Positions 9,695-19,278 of a DNA stretch of 64,000 bases are shown one piece after another. The translations under genes and the position numbers were made by a program. Below the pieces are notes generated by a model. The model saw only the letters and a list, made by a program, of their open reading frames with translations. It made no database searches and was not told the DNA's origin. How positions within the stretch are numbered: position 1 is the first letter of the stretch; every line of letters starts with the position of its first letter. The stretch is from NCBI RefSeq assembly GCF_020381325.1, contig NZ_JAGSPI010000001.1:62001-126000 (forward strand), read 5' to 3'. This stretch comes from Providencia vermicola (GTDB taxonomy: Bacteria; Pseudomonadota; Gammaproteobacteria; Enterobacterales; Enterobacteriaceae).

Positions 9695-9973
9695 ATGACA
9701 ACATCAGGCCGTTACTTTTATATTTATGGGCGAGTTCAAGGGGTTGGCTTTCGTTATCAGACCTATCATTGGGCCAATCAAAATGGGCTTAAAGGTTTTG
9801 TGAGCAACCGTGAAGACGGCAGTGTAAAACTTGCGATTTATGGTTCAGAGCAAGATATTGAATTTGTCGATGACTGGTTGAAAGCGGGTGGGCCACCAGG
9901 GGCTAAAATTGATCATTTTTTTAGTGAAAGCTGGCAAACGGCACCAATAGCGGATTTTAATGTCCGCTATTAG
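9695..9973 (+). CDS. acyP: Acylphosphatase
   Basis: AcyP hydrolyses the carboxyl-phosphate bond of acylphosphates. The 92-residue length is standard. The phosphate-binding signature is GRVQGVGFRYQT, and the substrate-loop region GFVSNREDGSVKLAIYG carries the catalytic Asn. AAGGAGG sits 7 bases before the start. In E. coli rlmI lies between hspQ and this gene; here about 150 bases of noncoding sequence take its place. Confidence 0.96.
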   Translation: MTTSGRYFYIYGRVQGVGFRYQTYHWANQNGLKGFVSNREDGSVKLAIYGSEQDIEFVDDWLKAGGPPGAKIDHFFSESWQTAPIADFNVRY

Positions 9974-9980
9974 TAAGAAA

Positions 9981-10310
9981 TCAAATACATTTCACAGGCT
10001 TAGGCAAGCCAGCAAGTTTAGTCGCTTGTTTGGCTGGCCCTTTTGGAAAGAGCCGGTATAAATAGCGGCTATTGCCTTTTTCTTCCCCAAATTGTTGCGA
10101 AACGGCTTTAACTAACATGCGGATCGCTGGGGATGTATTAAATTCTAAGTAGAAGTTACGCACAAAACGAATGATTTCTAAGTGCTCATGAGTCAGTTCA
10201 ATGCCTTCTTCTTGCGCAAGTAAAGGGATGAGTTCCTCTGACCACTGTTGGCTATCGAGCAAATAACCTTGAGAGTCCGTTTCAATTTCTTGATTGTTAA
10301 ACAGCAACAT
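9981..10310 (-). CDS. tusE: Sulfurtransferase TusE
   Basis: TusE is the last carrier in the TusA-TusBCD-TusE sulfur relay feeding MnmA for 2-thiouridine synthesis at tRNA position 34. The 109-residue DsrC-family protein keeps the C-terminal tail GLPKPVKCI with the reactive penultimate cysteine. It also keeps the conserved block [17 protein letters not shown]. It converges tightly (7 bases) with acyP. Confidence 0.96.
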   Translation of the reverse strand: MLLFNNQEIETDSQGYLLDSQQWSEELIPLLAQEEGIELTHEHLEIIRFVRNFYLEFNTSPAIRMLVKAVSQQFGEEKGNSRYLYRLFPKGPAKQATKLAGLPKPVKCI

Positions 10311-10449
10311 ACTTTATTAATCCCAAAAAAACAGAGTACAAATTTAGCAAAAATGAGCCCATAACCCAAGCGAACGAATTAAAATGTTGATATTTTCACC
10401 CAACAGACTGAAATGCGTATATTTTTAAGGCGAACGAACAAGTTAGGGG

Positions 10450-10478
10450 TTTACATCCACGAAGAGGATGTTTATAGT
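10450..10478 (+). promoter_or_regulatory. Sigma-70 promoter of tRNA-Ser
   Basis: TTTACA (10450-10455) and TATAGT (10473-10478) are separated by exactly 17 bases, followed by a GC-containing discriminator. The tRNA begins 12 bases after the -10 element, so the expected 5' leader is very short. Confidence 0.75.
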
Positions 10479-10490
10479 GCACGTCATTGC

Positions 10491-10578
10491 GGAGGGGTGG
10501 CCGAGCGGCTGAAGGCAGCGGTCTTGAAAACCGCCGATGGGAAACCATCCGAGAGTTCGAATCTCTCCTCCTCCGCCA
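10491..10578 (+). tRNA. tRNA-Ser (anticodon UGA)
   Basis: This 88-base sequence folds as a class II tRNA. Its acceptor stem is GGAGGGG / CTCCTCC with discriminator G and an encoded CCA. The anticodon stem-loop GCGGTCTTGAAAACCGC has anticodon TGA, the variable arm is long, and the T loop is GTTCGAATC. The position near tusE matches the E. coli serT region. No integrase or attachment duplication is seen at its 3' end. Confidence 0.97.
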
Positions 10579-10920
10579 TCTTCACTTCTAGTAACGTCTT
10601 CCAAAGTCTTCCAATCCCAAGTAAATCAAGCGCTTCAACGAACCTTAACTTTACTAAGAGTTATCGCTAACTTTTTGTTTTCATTATTTTTGAACCCTGC
10701 AATACTTGATTATTGGTAAATTCCATTGCGCTGAGCTAGATAATGTTATTGTTATCGAATTCGTGGTTATTAAATGAATATTTAAGGCTAGGAGTGCAAT
10801 AGCCGCTCCCCGATGAAAAAGTAGCTCTCTAGGGGAGTATGTCTATAAATTAAATTTTTCTCTTGGTTATTGACTGTCCCAATAGATTATTTTAATAACG
10901 CCATGAAGAATACAACTAAG
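10579..10920. other. Noncoding stretch after tRNA-Ser
   Basis: No gene is supported in these 342 bases. A loose inverted repeat CTCCCC / GGGGAG about 20 bases apart (near 10806-10837) is the only structure noticed. tRNA 3' ends are common integration sites, but nothing resembling an integrase or mobile element follows. Confidence 0.5.
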
Positions 10921-11376
10921 CTATTGCGGTAAACCCACAGAAATTAATTCATCACAGTAATCGTTTTGGCCATTGCGTGTGTAAAGTACAATGCATTTAA
11001 GCATCGGAGCCATACGCTCGTTAAAACTGTTTTCCCATATTTTCTCTTGCTCAAGTTTGATACGTTTTTTGAGGGCATTTAATTCCACAGGATCTTGAGT
11101 CACATCAGGGTGTTCTAAGGCTAAATCAATGTTCTCCTTGATATCAAGCGCTAATAGCGCATCCCCACTTTTTTTACATGTTTTATAGGCATTTTTAGCA
11201 ATAAAATCTTCACTGTTTTTTGTGCTTGAAGCTTGTTGTTCCGTATATTTCGTTAAGCACTTAACCCAGTTATCACTTAAAATTTCAGGGCTGTTTTGTG
11301 TGATATCTGCTTGATTTGACCATCCTGAGATTGGCAAAATGATGCATAAGCCAAGTACCAAATTACGTAACATCAT
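10921..11376 (-). CDS. Secreted hypothetical protein
   Basis: I do not recognise this 151-residue protein. A Sec signal peptide is evident (MMLRNLVLGLCIILPISGWS, cleavage near residue 20), so it is probably periplasmic. The mature part is charged and helical, with cysteines in WVKCLTK, YKTCKKS, LKCIVL and NDYCDEL that could form two disulfides. GAGGAA precedes the two adjacent ATG codons. It stands alone, divergent from the YnfC-like gene; no function is proposed. Confidence 0.75.
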   Translation of the reverse strand: MMLRNLVLGLCIILPISGWSNQADITQNSPEILSDNWVKCLTKYTEQQASSTKNSEDFIAKNAYKTCKKSGDALLALDIKENIDLALEHPDVTQDPVELNALKKRIKLEQEKIWENSFNERMAPMLKCIVLYTRNGQNDYCDELISVGLPQ

Positions 11377-11687
11377 TCTATTCCTCTTATCTTGACTTTG
11401 ATGGCTCTTTCAGTTTTTCATTTATGGTAATGAGATGCATTGTATGAAAACATCGTAAACTAATTGATATTATTATTATAGAGGAAGGGTTGACGCCTTT
11501 GTTACTTATCGTGAGGTTCTTTTCTGCCAATTTAGCGTGTAAGCAACAAGTTAGGAATGTGTGGTACGTTGGTTTATTGACCTCAAAACCTGACATTTGC
11601 TATAAACCTGATAATATAAATACAGAGTAAAGTTACTCAGTATTAAGTTATCTTAGAATACCAGCCTTAAGGGTATAAAAAATAAAA

Positions 11688-12446
11688 ATGAATCGTAAAT
11701 GTGTATTACCAATGGTGCAGGTAATTGTTTGTTTTACCTCTTTTGAAACCTTGGCTTTTCAAGAACAGCAATATAACCCAGTAGTGTTCAATATGGCTCA
11801 GTTGTATGATTTTAATCCTGTAAGGGGTAATGTTAAAGAGCTTGTCGGCACGGTTTACAATGAAGATAAAACGATTAATTACAAGTCTGTACTAAAAATA
11901 GGGCCTGATGGTTGTGTCGAGAGTTTTTGGCTAGATCAGAAAAAAGATGAATATCTAAGTGGTGTTCATAATTACCTTTCAATTAAAAGGGTTAAGAACA
12001 AGCTGATTGGAATGGATGCAAATGGGCCAGTTGAAATTGCGATAGGTAAAGACTGTAATATAATTTCAAGGCAAGATACAAATGGTAAATTAGTCTATCT
12101 ACATAATAAAGAAGGATTTATTATAGGTTCGGTGCTTGCAGACACGAAAGAAAAATTTGGTGAGAACAACTACAACGAACATAAGCTACCAACAGAAATT
12201 AAATACTATAAAGGTAATAGTGTTATTTCAGAGACGTTAATAACTTATGGTAAAGATTTCACGAAACCATTTGATCTTACTATGGACATTCGAGCATTAG
12301 GGCAAACAATTCTATTGGTTGATTCAAAATGTGATTATGATAAGCGCAATATTGCTTACCAGTGTAATTTTACTCTTACCTTGGACTCTAATGGTAAAAC
12401 GGTGAAATTAGCAAAAACCAGTAAAACAGACGTGAAATTTTACTAA
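11688..12446 (+). CDS. YnfC/UPF0257-like protein
   Basis: This 252-residue exported protein resembles the YnfC (UPF0257) family of enterobacterial lipoproteins, whose function is unknown. The shared block is YDFNPVRGNVKELVGTVYNE with the downstream GPDGCVESF. Family members start with a lipoprotein signal. Here the N-terminal hydrophobic stretch contains VIVC (Cys15), a poor lipobox, so lipidation is doubtful and a plain signal peptide is possible. The tail SKTDVKFY echoes the family's aromatic end. It lies just upstream of ugpB but is separated from it by that gene's Pho-controlled promoter. Confidence 0.75.
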   Translation: MNRKCVLPMVQVIVCFTSFETLAFQEQQYNPVVFNMAQLYDFNPVRGNVKELVGTVYNEDKTINYKSVLKIGPDGCVESFWLDQKKDEYLSGVHNYLSIKRVKNKLIGMDANGPVEIAIGKDCNIISRQDTNGKLVYLHNKEGFIIGSVLADTKEKFGENNYNEHKLPTEIKYYKGNSVISETLITYGKDFTKPFDLTMDIRALGQTILLVDSKCDYDKRNIAYQCNFTLTLDSNGKTVKLAKTSKTDVKFY

Positions 12447-12506
12447 TTAATAAAAAATAGTGGCTTACAATAAGTGACAGCATCTCATGTTAGGGGCAGA
12501 TAATGA

Positions 12507-12617
12507 CTGTCTTTTATTTTTCAATAGATTGTCATTTATATCTCATACTTTAGAGATATTTTTGTCACTGTTCTGTCATCCGTGAGTTATATTTCTGTCA
12601 TTTCCTACTGGTACATT
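12507..12617 (+). promoter_or_regulatory. PhoB box array and promoter of ugpB
   Basis: Heptamers related to the Pho half-site CTGTCAT recur every 11 bases: CTGTCTT (12507), TTGTCAT (12529), ATCTCAT (12540), TTGTCAC (12562), CTGTCAT (12573), GAGTTAT (12584) and CTGTCAT (12595). Positions 12518 and 12551 are degenerate. TTGTCAC-TGTT-CTGTCAT is a near-consensus 18-base Pho box. TACATT at 12612-12617 lies 10 bases after the last repeat, the expected place for a PhoB-dependent -10. ugpB starts at 12698. Confidence 0.85.
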
Positions 12618-12697
12618 CTATCTCGAACATAAACTGCGTGATTTCGTACATTTGATGCAAATCTCAGCGCAATTCAATAGAAAGCGAGATAAATAGA

Positions 12698-14014
12698 ATG
12701 ACACCGTTACAACATTCAACGCTAGCGACAGTATTCAGTTTATTATTTGCCAGCCAATCCATTGCCGCCACTGAAATTTCCTTTTGGCATTCCATGGAAG
12801 GGGAGCTGGGTGAAGAGGTTAATGCGTTAGCCACCGAATTTAATAAGACACACTCAGATTATAAAATTATGCCTGTATATAAAGGCAACTATGAACAAAG
12901 CCTTGCTGCGGGTATTGCGGCTTTTCGTTCTGGTAATGCCCCTGCCATTTTACAGGTATATGAAGTTGGCACAGCAACAATGATGGCATCTAAGGCGATT
13001 AAGCCTGTTTATGAAGTATTCCAAGATGCAGGTATTGCATTTGATGAATCGCAATTTGTTCCAACCGTTTCGGGTTATTACAGTGATGCAAAAACGGGGC
13101 ATTTGTTATCGCAACCGTTTAATAGCTCAACACCTGTTTTGTACTACAACAAAGACGCCTTCAAAAAAGCAGGCTTAAGCCCCGATGAACCACCAAAGAC
13201 ATGGCAAGATATGGCTGCGTATACAGCAAAACTGCGTGAGTCTGGTATGAAATGTGGTTATGCAAGTGGTTGGCAAGGTTGGATCCAAATTGAAAACTTT
13301 AGTGCATGGCATGGTAAACCTATTGCGTCAAAAAATAATGGGTTTGATGGGGTAGATGCTGTTTTAGAATTTAATCAGCCAACACAAGTTAAGCATATCG
13401 CTTTGTTGCAAGAAATGAATAAAAGAGGCGATTTCAGCTACTTAGGCCGTAAAGATGAATCCACAGAAAAATTCTATAACGGCGATTGTGCCATTATTAC
13501 AGCCTCTTCAGGTTCACTTGCAAATATTCGCAAGCATGCCAAATTTGATTTTGGTGTTGGTATGATGCCTTATGATGCCGAAGTGGAAGGGGCGCCACAA
13601 AATGCCATTATCGGTGGGGCTAGTTTATGGGTGATGGCAGGAAAAGACCCTGCAACGTATAAAGGTGTTGCAGCGTTTATGCAGTTCTTAGCAAAACCTG
13701 AAAATGCTGCGCAATGGCACCAGAAAACGGGTTATTTGCCGATAACAACGGCAGCTTATAATTTAAGCCGAGAATCGGGGTATTATGATAAAAACCCAGG
13801 TGCAGATATTGCGACTCGCCAGATGCTAAACAAGCCGCCTTTAGCCTACACCAAAGGCTTGCGTTTAGGGAATATGCCTCAAATTCGTACTATTGTCGAT
13901 GAAGAATTAGAATCGGTTTGGTCAGGGAAAAAAACGCCTCAACAGGCTTTAGATACTGCGGTTGAACGCGGTAATCAATTATTACGCCGCTTTGAAAAAT
14001 CAACGCAGCAGTAA
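12698..14014 (+). CDS. ugpB: Glycerol-3-phosphate-binding protein UgpB
   Basis: UgpB is the periplasmic solute-binding protein for sn-glycerol 3-phosphate and glycerophosphodiesters. It is 438 residues, as in E. coli, with a signal peptide ending SQSIAA before [14 protein letters not shown]. Conserved ligand-site segments include [30 protein letters not shown] and SSGSLANIR, and the tail [13 protein letters not shown] is typical. It is first in ugpBAECQ, behind a Pho box array. A hairpin separates it from ugpA, so it may be expressed more strongly than the permease genes. Confidence 0.97.
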   Translation: MTPLQHSTLATVFSLLFASQSIAATEISFWHSMEGELGEEVNALATEFNKTHSDYKIMPVYKGNYEQSLAAGIAAFRSGNAPAILQVYEVGTATMMASKAIKPVYEVFQDAGIAFDESQFVPTVSGYYSDAKTGHLLSQPFNSSTPVLYYNKDAFKKAGLSPDEPPKTWQDMAAYTAKLRESGMKCGYASGWQGWIQIENFSAWHGKPIASKNNGFDGVDAVLEFNQPTQVKHIALLQEMNKRGDFSYLGRKDESTEKFYNGDCAIITASSGSLANIRKHAKFDFGVGMMPYDAEVEGAPQNAIIGGASLWVMAGKDPATYKGVAAFMQFLAKPENAAQWHQKTGYLPITTAAYNLSRESGYYDKNPGADIATRQMLNKPPLAYTKGLRLGNMPQIRTIVDEELESVWSGKKTPQQALDTAVERGNQLLRRFEKSTQQ

Positions 14015-14026
14015 CTGGCAGACACT

Positions 14027-14056
14027 ATTGCCTCTTTCTTCAAGGAGAGAGGCAAT
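14027..14056 (+). other. Hairpin between ugpB and ugpA
   Basis: A 9-bp stem ATTGCCTCT / AGAGGCAAT (14027-14035 / 14048-14056) lies in the 66-base ugpB-ugpA gap with no T tract after it. It is better explained as an mRNA-stabilising or attenuating structure than a full terminator. An AAGGAG sequence lies inside the loop. Confidence 0.6.
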
Positions 14057-14080
14057 TATGCAACTTAACCGAGTGTTTTT

Positions 14081-14968
14081 ATGTCTTCTTCTCGACCTGT
14101 TTTTCGATCAAGTTGGCTACCCTATGCCCTTGTTCTACCTCAGTTATTGATTACCATTATTTTTTTTATTTGGCCAGCTGTTCAAGCATTATGGTATTCA
14201 CTGCAAAATATTGATCCATTTGGGTTCTCAAGTGAATTTGTTGGGTTGGATAACTTTATTCAATTATTTCAAGATAGCTATTATCTTGATTCATTTTATA
14301 CCACCATGGTATTTAGTGGATTAGTGGCCGGGTGTGGGTTATTTGTCTCATTGTTTTTTGCCGCTTTGGTGGATTATGTCATTCGAGGTAGCCGTTTTTA
14401 CCAAACATTGATGTTATTACCCTATGCGGTAGCTCCTGCTATTGCCGCAGTTTTATGGATGTTTTTATTCAGCCCTGGTAGAGGGTTAATTACCCATGCA
14501 TTAGAATCAATAGGGTATGATTGGAACCATGCTCAGCACAGTGGGCAAGCGATGTTTTTGGTTGTTCTCGCTTCTGTTTGGAAGCAAATTAGTTATAATT
14601 TTTTGTTTTTCTTTGCCGCCTTACAATCTATTCCACGTTCTTTGATGGAAGCTGCCGCTATTGATGGCGCTGGACCTGTCCGCCGTTTTTTCCGCATTTC
14701 ATTACCGTTGATTACACCAGTCAGTTTCTTTTTATTAGTCGTGAATTTGGTATATGCCTTTTTTGACACATTTCCAGTTATTGATGCGGCAACAGGAGGC
14801 GGGCCAATTCAAGCAACAACGACATTGATTTATAAGATATATCGAGAGGGTTTCTCTGGGTTAGATTTATCCTCTTCCGCAGCGCAATCTGTCATTTTAA
14901 TGTTATTAGTGGTGATTTTAACCATTATTCAATTCCGTTTTATTGAACGTAAGGTGCGTTATCAATGA
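14081..14968 (+). CDS. ugpA: Glycerol-3-phosphate ABC permease UgpA
   Basis: UgpA is an inner-membrane permease subunit of the UgpBAEC importer. Its 295 residues contain six predicted membrane spans and the ABC-coupling EAA loop [21 protein letters not shown]. The N terminus [20 protein letters not shown] matches the family. The upstream ribosome site is weak, so translation may be coupled. The last 4 bases overlap the start of ugpE. Confidence 0.96.
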   Translation: MSSSRPVFRSSWLPYALVLPQLLITIIFFIWPAVQALWYSLQNIDPFGFSSEFVGLDNFIQLFQDSYYLDSFYTTMVFSGLVAGCGLFVSLFFAALVDYVIRGSRFYQTLMLLPYAVAPAIAAVLWMFLFSPGRGLITHALESIGYDWNHAQHSGQAMFLVVLASVWKQISYNFLFFFAALQSIPRSLMEAAAIDGAGPVRRFFRISLPLITPVSFFLLVVNLVYAFFDTFPVIDAATGGGPIQATTTLIYKIYREGFSGLDLSSSAAQSVILMLLVVILTIIQFRFIERKVRYQ

Positions 14969-15810
14969 TTGAACAGCGCCGAGGGTTAACGATCTTTATC
15001 CATGTCATGCTTATCTTAGGTACGATAGTTATTTTATTTCCACTTTATGTGGCTTTTGTCGCCGCAACCTTAGATAACCAAGCGGTATTTGAAACGCCGA
15101 TTACGCTGATCCCTGGTAGCCATTTATGGGAAAATTTGAGCTACATTTGGAACAATGGCGTAGCAGCCAACAGTGCGCCTTTTTGGGTGATGTTAGCGAA
15201 TAGTACATTGATGGCTTTGGTGATCACGATTGGGAAAATTACGGTTTCAATGTTATCTGCTTTTGCCATTGTTTGGTTTCGTTTTCCATTTCGTCACCTC
15301 TTTTTTTGGATGATTTTTATCACATTAATGCTTCCTGTTGAGGTACGCATTTTTCCGACGATCGAAGTGATTTCTAACTTGAATATGTTTGATAGCTATT
15401 CAGGTCTAACATTGCCACTCATGGCCTCTGCGACAGCGACTTTTTTATTTCGCCAGTTTTTTATGACGTTGCCTGATGAACTTATGGAAGCTGCTCGCAT
15501 TGATGGTGCAACACCGATGCGCTTTTTCTTCGATATTGTATTGCCGCTTTCAAAAACTAATCTCGCCGCTTTATTTGTGATCACCTTTATTTATGGTTGG
15601 AATCAATATCTGTGGCCACTATTGATTATTACTGACCTAGATTTAGGGACGGCGGTTGCAGGGATTAAGGGCATGATTGCTTCGGGAGAAGGAACAACAC
15701 AATGGAATCAAGTCATGGCAGCGATGCTGCTGACATTAATCCCCCCTGTAATTATTGTTTTAGTCATGCAAAGAGCATTTGTGCGTGGCTTGGTTGATAG
15801 CGAGAAATAA
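14965..15810 (+). CDS. ugpE: Glycerol-3-phosphate ABC permease UgpE
   Basis: UgpE is the second permease subunit, which forms the channel with UgpA. It has 281 residues as in E. coli, six hydrophobic spans, and the EAA loop [22 protein letters not shown]. The C terminus [14 protein letters not shown] is highly conserved. The ATG overlaps the ugpA stop (ATGA), indicating translational coupling, and ugpC follows after 3 bases. Confidence 0.96.
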   Translation: MIEQRRGLTIFIHVMLILGTIVILFPLYVAFVAATLDNQAVFETPITLIPGSHLWENLSYIWNNGVAANSAPFWVMLANSTLMALVITIGKITVSMLSAFAIVWFRFPFRHLFFWMIFITLMLPVEVRIFPTIEVISNLNMFDSYSGLTLPLMASATATFLFRQFFMTLPDELMEAARIDGATPMRFFFDIVLPLSKTNLAALFVITFIYGWNQYLWPLLIITDLDLGTAVAGIKGMIASGEGTTQWNQVMAAMLLTLIPPVIIVLVMQRAFVRGLVDSEK

Positions 15811-15813
15811 GCC

Positions 15814-16884
15814 ATGGCAGAGTTAAAATTACAAGCAGTTAGCAAAAGTTGGGATGGTAAAACCCAAGTTATCAAGCCATTAACAGTCGATGTTGCGGAT
15901 GGTGAGTTTATTGTTATGGTTGGCCCATCAGGTTGTGGAAAATCAACGTTATTACGTATGGTTGCAGGCCTTGAACGAGTGACCAGTGGTGATATTTGGA
16001 TTGACCAGCAGCGAGTGACAAATTTAGAGCCTAAAGAGCGCGGCATTGCAATGGTTTTTCAAAATTATGCGCTATACCCACATATGAGTGTTGAAGAAAA
16101 CATGGCTTGGGGGTTAAAAATCAGAGGATTAGGTAAAGAGCAAATTCGTAAAAAAGTTGAAGAAGCCGCCCGTATATTAGAGCTAGAAGGGTTACTGCAA
16201 CGTCGGCCGCGTGAATTATCAGGTGGGCAGCGCCAACGTGTTGCGATGGGACGGGCAATAGTACGTGATCCCGTTGTATTTTTGTTCGATGAGCCATTGT
16301 CCAATCTAGATGCTAAATTACGTGTACAAATGCGACTGGAACTACAACATCTTCACCAAAGGCTTAAAACAACCAGTTTGTATGTAACTCATGACCAAGT
16401 AGAGGCAATGACATTGGCTCAGCGAGTAATGGTGATGAATAGAGGGATTGTCGAGCAGATAGGTACCCCTGTTGAGGTCTATGAGAAACCTGCGAGTCGT
16501 TTTGTTGCCAGTTTTATTGGCTCACCAGCGATGAACCTATTTGAGGGTAAAATTAGCGAGGACGGTGCATTTTTTATATTTAGTTCAGGGAGTTCGATAC
16601 CGCTGAATCGCCAATATTTACAGTGGGCAGGGAGTGCGATAACGTTAGGGATACGACCTGAGCATATAGAATGGGGTTTGAAAACAGCTGAAGGAATACC
16701 GCTGGAGGTCGAAAATCTTGAAATACTCGGCGCAGATAATTTAGTGCATGGGCGTATTGCCTCACAAAAAGTGGTTGTGCGCCTTAGTCATGAATTTCGT
16801 CCACAGGTAGGGACGGTTCTGTATCTTCATTTTCCAGATACACACCTACATTTTTTCGATAGTCAACAGGGATACCGTTTATGA
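15814..16884 (+). CDS. ugpC: Glycerol-3-phosphate ABC ATPase UgpC
   Basis: UgpC is the ATPase of the importer, in the MalK/UgpC (CUT1) class. The Walker A motif GPSGCGKST is at residues 37-45, the Q-loop [12 protein letters not shown] near 82-93, the signature LSGGQRQR at 135-142, and Walker B FLFDEP at 156-161. The H-loop is in [17 protein letters not shown]-terminal TOBE/regulatory domain contains [10 protein letters not shown]. The length of 356 equals that of E. coli UgpC. It overlaps ugpQ by 4 bases. Confidence 0.97.
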   Translation: MAELKLQAVSKSWDGKTQVIKPLTVDVADGEFIVMVGPSGCGKSTLLRMVAGLERVTSGDIWIDQQRVTNLEPKERGIAMVFQNYALYPHMSVEENMAWGLKIRGLGKEQIRKKVEEAARILELEGLLQRRPRELSGGQRQRVAMGRAIVRDPVVFLFDEPLSNLDAKLRVQMRLELQHLHQRLKTTSLYVTHDQVEAMTLAQRVMVMNRGIVEQIGTPVEVYEKPASRFVASFIGSPAMNLFEGKISEDGAFFIFSSGSSIPLNRQYLQWAGSAITLGIRPEHIEWGLKTAEGIPLEVENLEILGADNLVHGRIASQKVVVRLSHEFRPQVGTVLYLHFPDTHLHFFDSQQGYRL

Positions 16885-17618
16885 GTAATTGGCCTTACCC
16901 GCACGTTGTCGCACACCGAGGTGGCGGTAAACTTGCGCCTGAGAATACGTTAGCCGCCATTGATGTTGGTGCGAGCTTTGGGCATACAATGATTGAGTTT
17001 GATGCAAAACTCTCCATTGATGGGCAAATTTTCCTGTTGCACGATGATACGCTAGAAAGAACGAGTGATGGTGCTGGTGTTGCTGGGTTACTGAGTTGGG
17101 ATGAATTGCGCACTATTGATGCAGGAAGTTGGTATAGTTCAGAATTTGCAGGTGAGCACTTACCTTCCCTTGAACAAGTTGCAGATCGTTGCCAGCAATA
17201 CGGCATGATGGCGAATATCGAAATTAAGCCAACAGCAGGCCTAGAAATTGAGACAGGTACTTTGGTTTCATTGGCTGCTCGGGAACTATGGGTTGGGCAA
17301 ATGGCACCATTATTATCGTCATTTTCTGTTGAGGCTTTAGAAGCTGCTCAAAAAACGGTTCCTGAACTACCGAGGGGGCTGTTACTCGATGAGTGGTGTG
17401 ATGATTGGCAACAATTAACAACACAGTTGGCATGCATTTCTATTCATTTAAACCATAAACTTTTAGATGAAGTACGTGTCAAAATGCTTAAACAAGCAGG
17501 GTTACGCATATTAGCTTACACTGTGAATGACCCAGCTCGAGCCTCTCAGCTTTTACAGTGGGGGGTTGATGCAATTTGTACAGATCGTATTGATGTGATT
17601 GGGCCTAATTTTTCTTAA
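16881..17618 (+). CDS. ugpQ: Cytosolic glycerophosphodiester phosphodiesterase
   Basis: UgpQ hydrolyses glycerophosphodiesters to glycerol 3-phosphate and an alcohol in the cytoplasm, working on substrates brought in by UgpBAEC. The 245-residue GDPD domain shows the catalytic [15 protein letters not shown] motif with the first histidine and arginine-glutamate set. The second catalytic histidine is in [13 protein letters not shown], and the metal-binding ANIEIKPT is present. It is the last gene of the operon, overlapping ugpC by 4 bases. Confidence 0.96.
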   Translation: MSNWPYPHVVAHRGGGKLAPENTLAAIDVGASFGHTMIEFDAKLSIDGQIFLLHDDTLERTSDGAGVAGLLSWDELRTIDAGSWYSSEFAGEHLPSLEQVADRCQQYGMMANIEIKPTAGLEIETGTLVSLAARELWVGQMAPLLSSFSVEALEAAQKTVPELPRGLLLDEWCDDWQQLTTQLACISIHLNHKLLDEVRVKMLKQAGLRILAYTVNDPARASQLLQWGVDAICTDRIDVIGPNFS

Positions 17619-17631
17619 TTTTCATTATGCA

Positions 17632-17654
17632 GATAGCCCCAATTTGGGGCTATC
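17632..17654. terminator. Terminator after the ugp operon
   Basis: A 9-bp stem GATAGCCCC / GGGGCTATC (17632-17640 / 17646-17654) with loop AATTT lies between convergent stops. T tracts are short on both sides, so it may be partly Rho-assisted. Confidence 0.65.
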
Positions 17655-17658
17655 AAAG

Positions 17659-18378
17659 TTAATCTTCCACTAACAAGAAACTTTTTCGAATAGTTGAAAG
17701 GGATTTTATTTGTTTACCATTGCGATGGTTAGAATCAGCTAACCAAGCTTGTAGTGCTTCGTTTACTTGTGGCCATTCGCTGTCAATAATCGAAAACCAA
17801 TCGGTATCTCGATTTCGGCCTTTGGTCACTAGCGCATTACGAAATCGTCCCTCATATTGAAAACCTAAACGTAATGCAGCTTGATGGGAAGGGTTATTCA
17901 AGCTATTGCATTTCCATTCGTAACGTCTGTAACCTAGTGTATTAAATACATATTGCATCAATAACCAGTGTGCTTCGGTTGACATGATTGTCCCACTGAG
18001 TAAAGTGGAAAAGTGAACATGGCCGACTTCAACAACTCCATTATTGGCATCTATTCTCATTAATGAAAATACACCAATTGCTGCATCATTGTGCTTATTA
18101 AAAATAGTAAAAAATAAGGGATCACTTTTTTGTGAAGCGTGATGAACCCAATCTTTATATTGTTCAAAATTTTGAGGCGCTTCATCAGATAACCAAGTCC
18201 AACTACGCTTATCTGGTGATTGGGAAAATGACTGATATAAACTTTCAGCATGTGAAGTATTGAGGGGGGCAATCCGGCAGTGTCTGCCTTGTAGTTGAAT
18301 TCGCTGAGGTAATTGGCGCGCAGACCAATTTGGAATTAGCCGACCAATAGGCTGACCAAATTCATTTTCTATGTGCAT
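17659..18378 (-). CDS. GNAT family N-acetyltransferase (RimJ/RimL-like)
   Basis: This 239-residue protein has a RimJ/RimL-type acetyltransferase domain: an N-terminal QGRHCRIAPLNTSHAESLYQ strand-helix unit, AIGVFSLMRID, and the cofactor region GYRRYEWKCNSLNNPSHQAA followed by RLGFQYEGRFRNA. The segment matches proteins annotated as acetylating N termini or small molecules, but the substrate cannot be read from the sequence. It stands alone and converges on ugpQ. Confidence 0.85.
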   Translation of the reverse strand: MHIENEFGQPIGRLIPNWSARQLPQRIQLQGRHCRIAPLNTSHAESLYQSFSQSPDKRSWTWLSDEAPQNFEQYKDWVHHASQKSDPLFFTIFNKHNDAAIGVFSLMRIDANNGVVEVGHVHFSTLLSGTIMSTEAHWLLMQYVFNTLGYRRYEWKCNSLNNPSHQAALRLGFQYEGRFRNALVTKGRNRDTDWFSIIDSEWPQVNEALQAWLADSNHRNGKQIKSLSTIRKSFLLVED

Positions 18379-18569
18379 AAACAGGATACCTTTAAAAAAT
18401 GCAATAGCATTAATATAGGTGAATTGTGGTTTGATAAAAGTGCCACTTTTTATGAATATAAAGGTACCAGTTTAAATAAAAACATTTCCTTACGCTTAAA
18501 ATTTCAGCTTTGATTTAACAATGCTTATACTAAACTAAATTTTACTTCTTATTAAACTCAGGGATTGAA

Positions 18570-19082
18570 ATGAAAAAAATAGGTTTTTTGCTCATGGCTA
18601 TTATGGTTTTAGTCGGCTGTCAAGCGCCTAATTCAACGTTGGTTTATACCTGTGATATTGACCAATCGATTAACCAAATATCACACGATAGGAATGGTAG
18701 CTTTACATTTCCAACTGCTGCACCCATCGCCAAAGTATTCTTCTTTAATGATGTGATTAACATCCGTGATTTTGTAATCGGTGAATATGCAGGCTTTCCT
18801 TTAAATAAAAGTAAGGAGCATCGCAGAGTTGAGAGTATCAAAGATTTTAATGTTATGATTAATAAAGGTGATTATTATCATGATGATGGGCACATTATTG
18901 AAATAGTTTCTCCGAAAAACAACACGATTAGTCTTTTTTTAATTGATAGCCAAACGGGCAAGACAAACTCCTTGCAGTTTTTAACGGACTGTAAAAAAGA
19001 ATATGTTGTGTTGAAGCCCCGAGGTCATAATCATGAACATGATTACAAAAAAGAACATCCACTATTAAAAAGAAGTGATTAA
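18570..19082 (+). CDS. Putative lipoprotein of unknown function
   Basis: This 170-residue protein begins with a lipoprotein signal peptide, MKKIGFLLMAIMVLVGC, with lipobox LVGC and the acylated cysteine at 17. The next residue is Gln, which predicts outer-membrane sorting. The mature part has no domain I recognise and ends in a His/Lys-rich tail (RGHNHEHDYKKEH) that could bind metal. AGGGAT precedes the start. It stands alone between an acetyltransferase and a molbindin gene. Confidence 0.75.
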   Translation: MKKIGFLLMAIMVLVGCQAPNSTLVYTCDIDQSINQISHDRNGSFTFPTAAPIAKVFFFNDVINIRDFVIGEYAGFPLNKSKEHRRVESIKDFNVMINKGDYYHDDGHIIEIVSPKNNTISLFLIDSQTGKTNSLQFLTDCKKEYVVLKPRGHNHEHDYKKEHPLLKRSD

Positions 19083-19278
19083 GCGTAAATACAACAACTA
19101 CTTTAATATGGAAAACACAGATTCGGAGTAATTGTTTAGCTGATTTTTATAATTATGTATTAATATCATAGAAATGTTGTCATGATTTACGGTATTTTGG
19201 TTACCACAGTTGGGAAAATTTAGTGTTAAAGCCTTACTATTCGAATAATGAGTCATTAATAATCAAGAAGGGCGTAAT

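Noticed and set aside
10413..10719. Plus-strand open frames over tRNA-Ser
   Set aside because: They run through the tRNA gene and its promoter in two overlapping frames and carry no protein signal.
11387..11596. Possible 69-codon minus-strand gene
   Set aside because: There is no ribosome site, no recognisable protein, and it fills the divergent promoter region between two supported genes.
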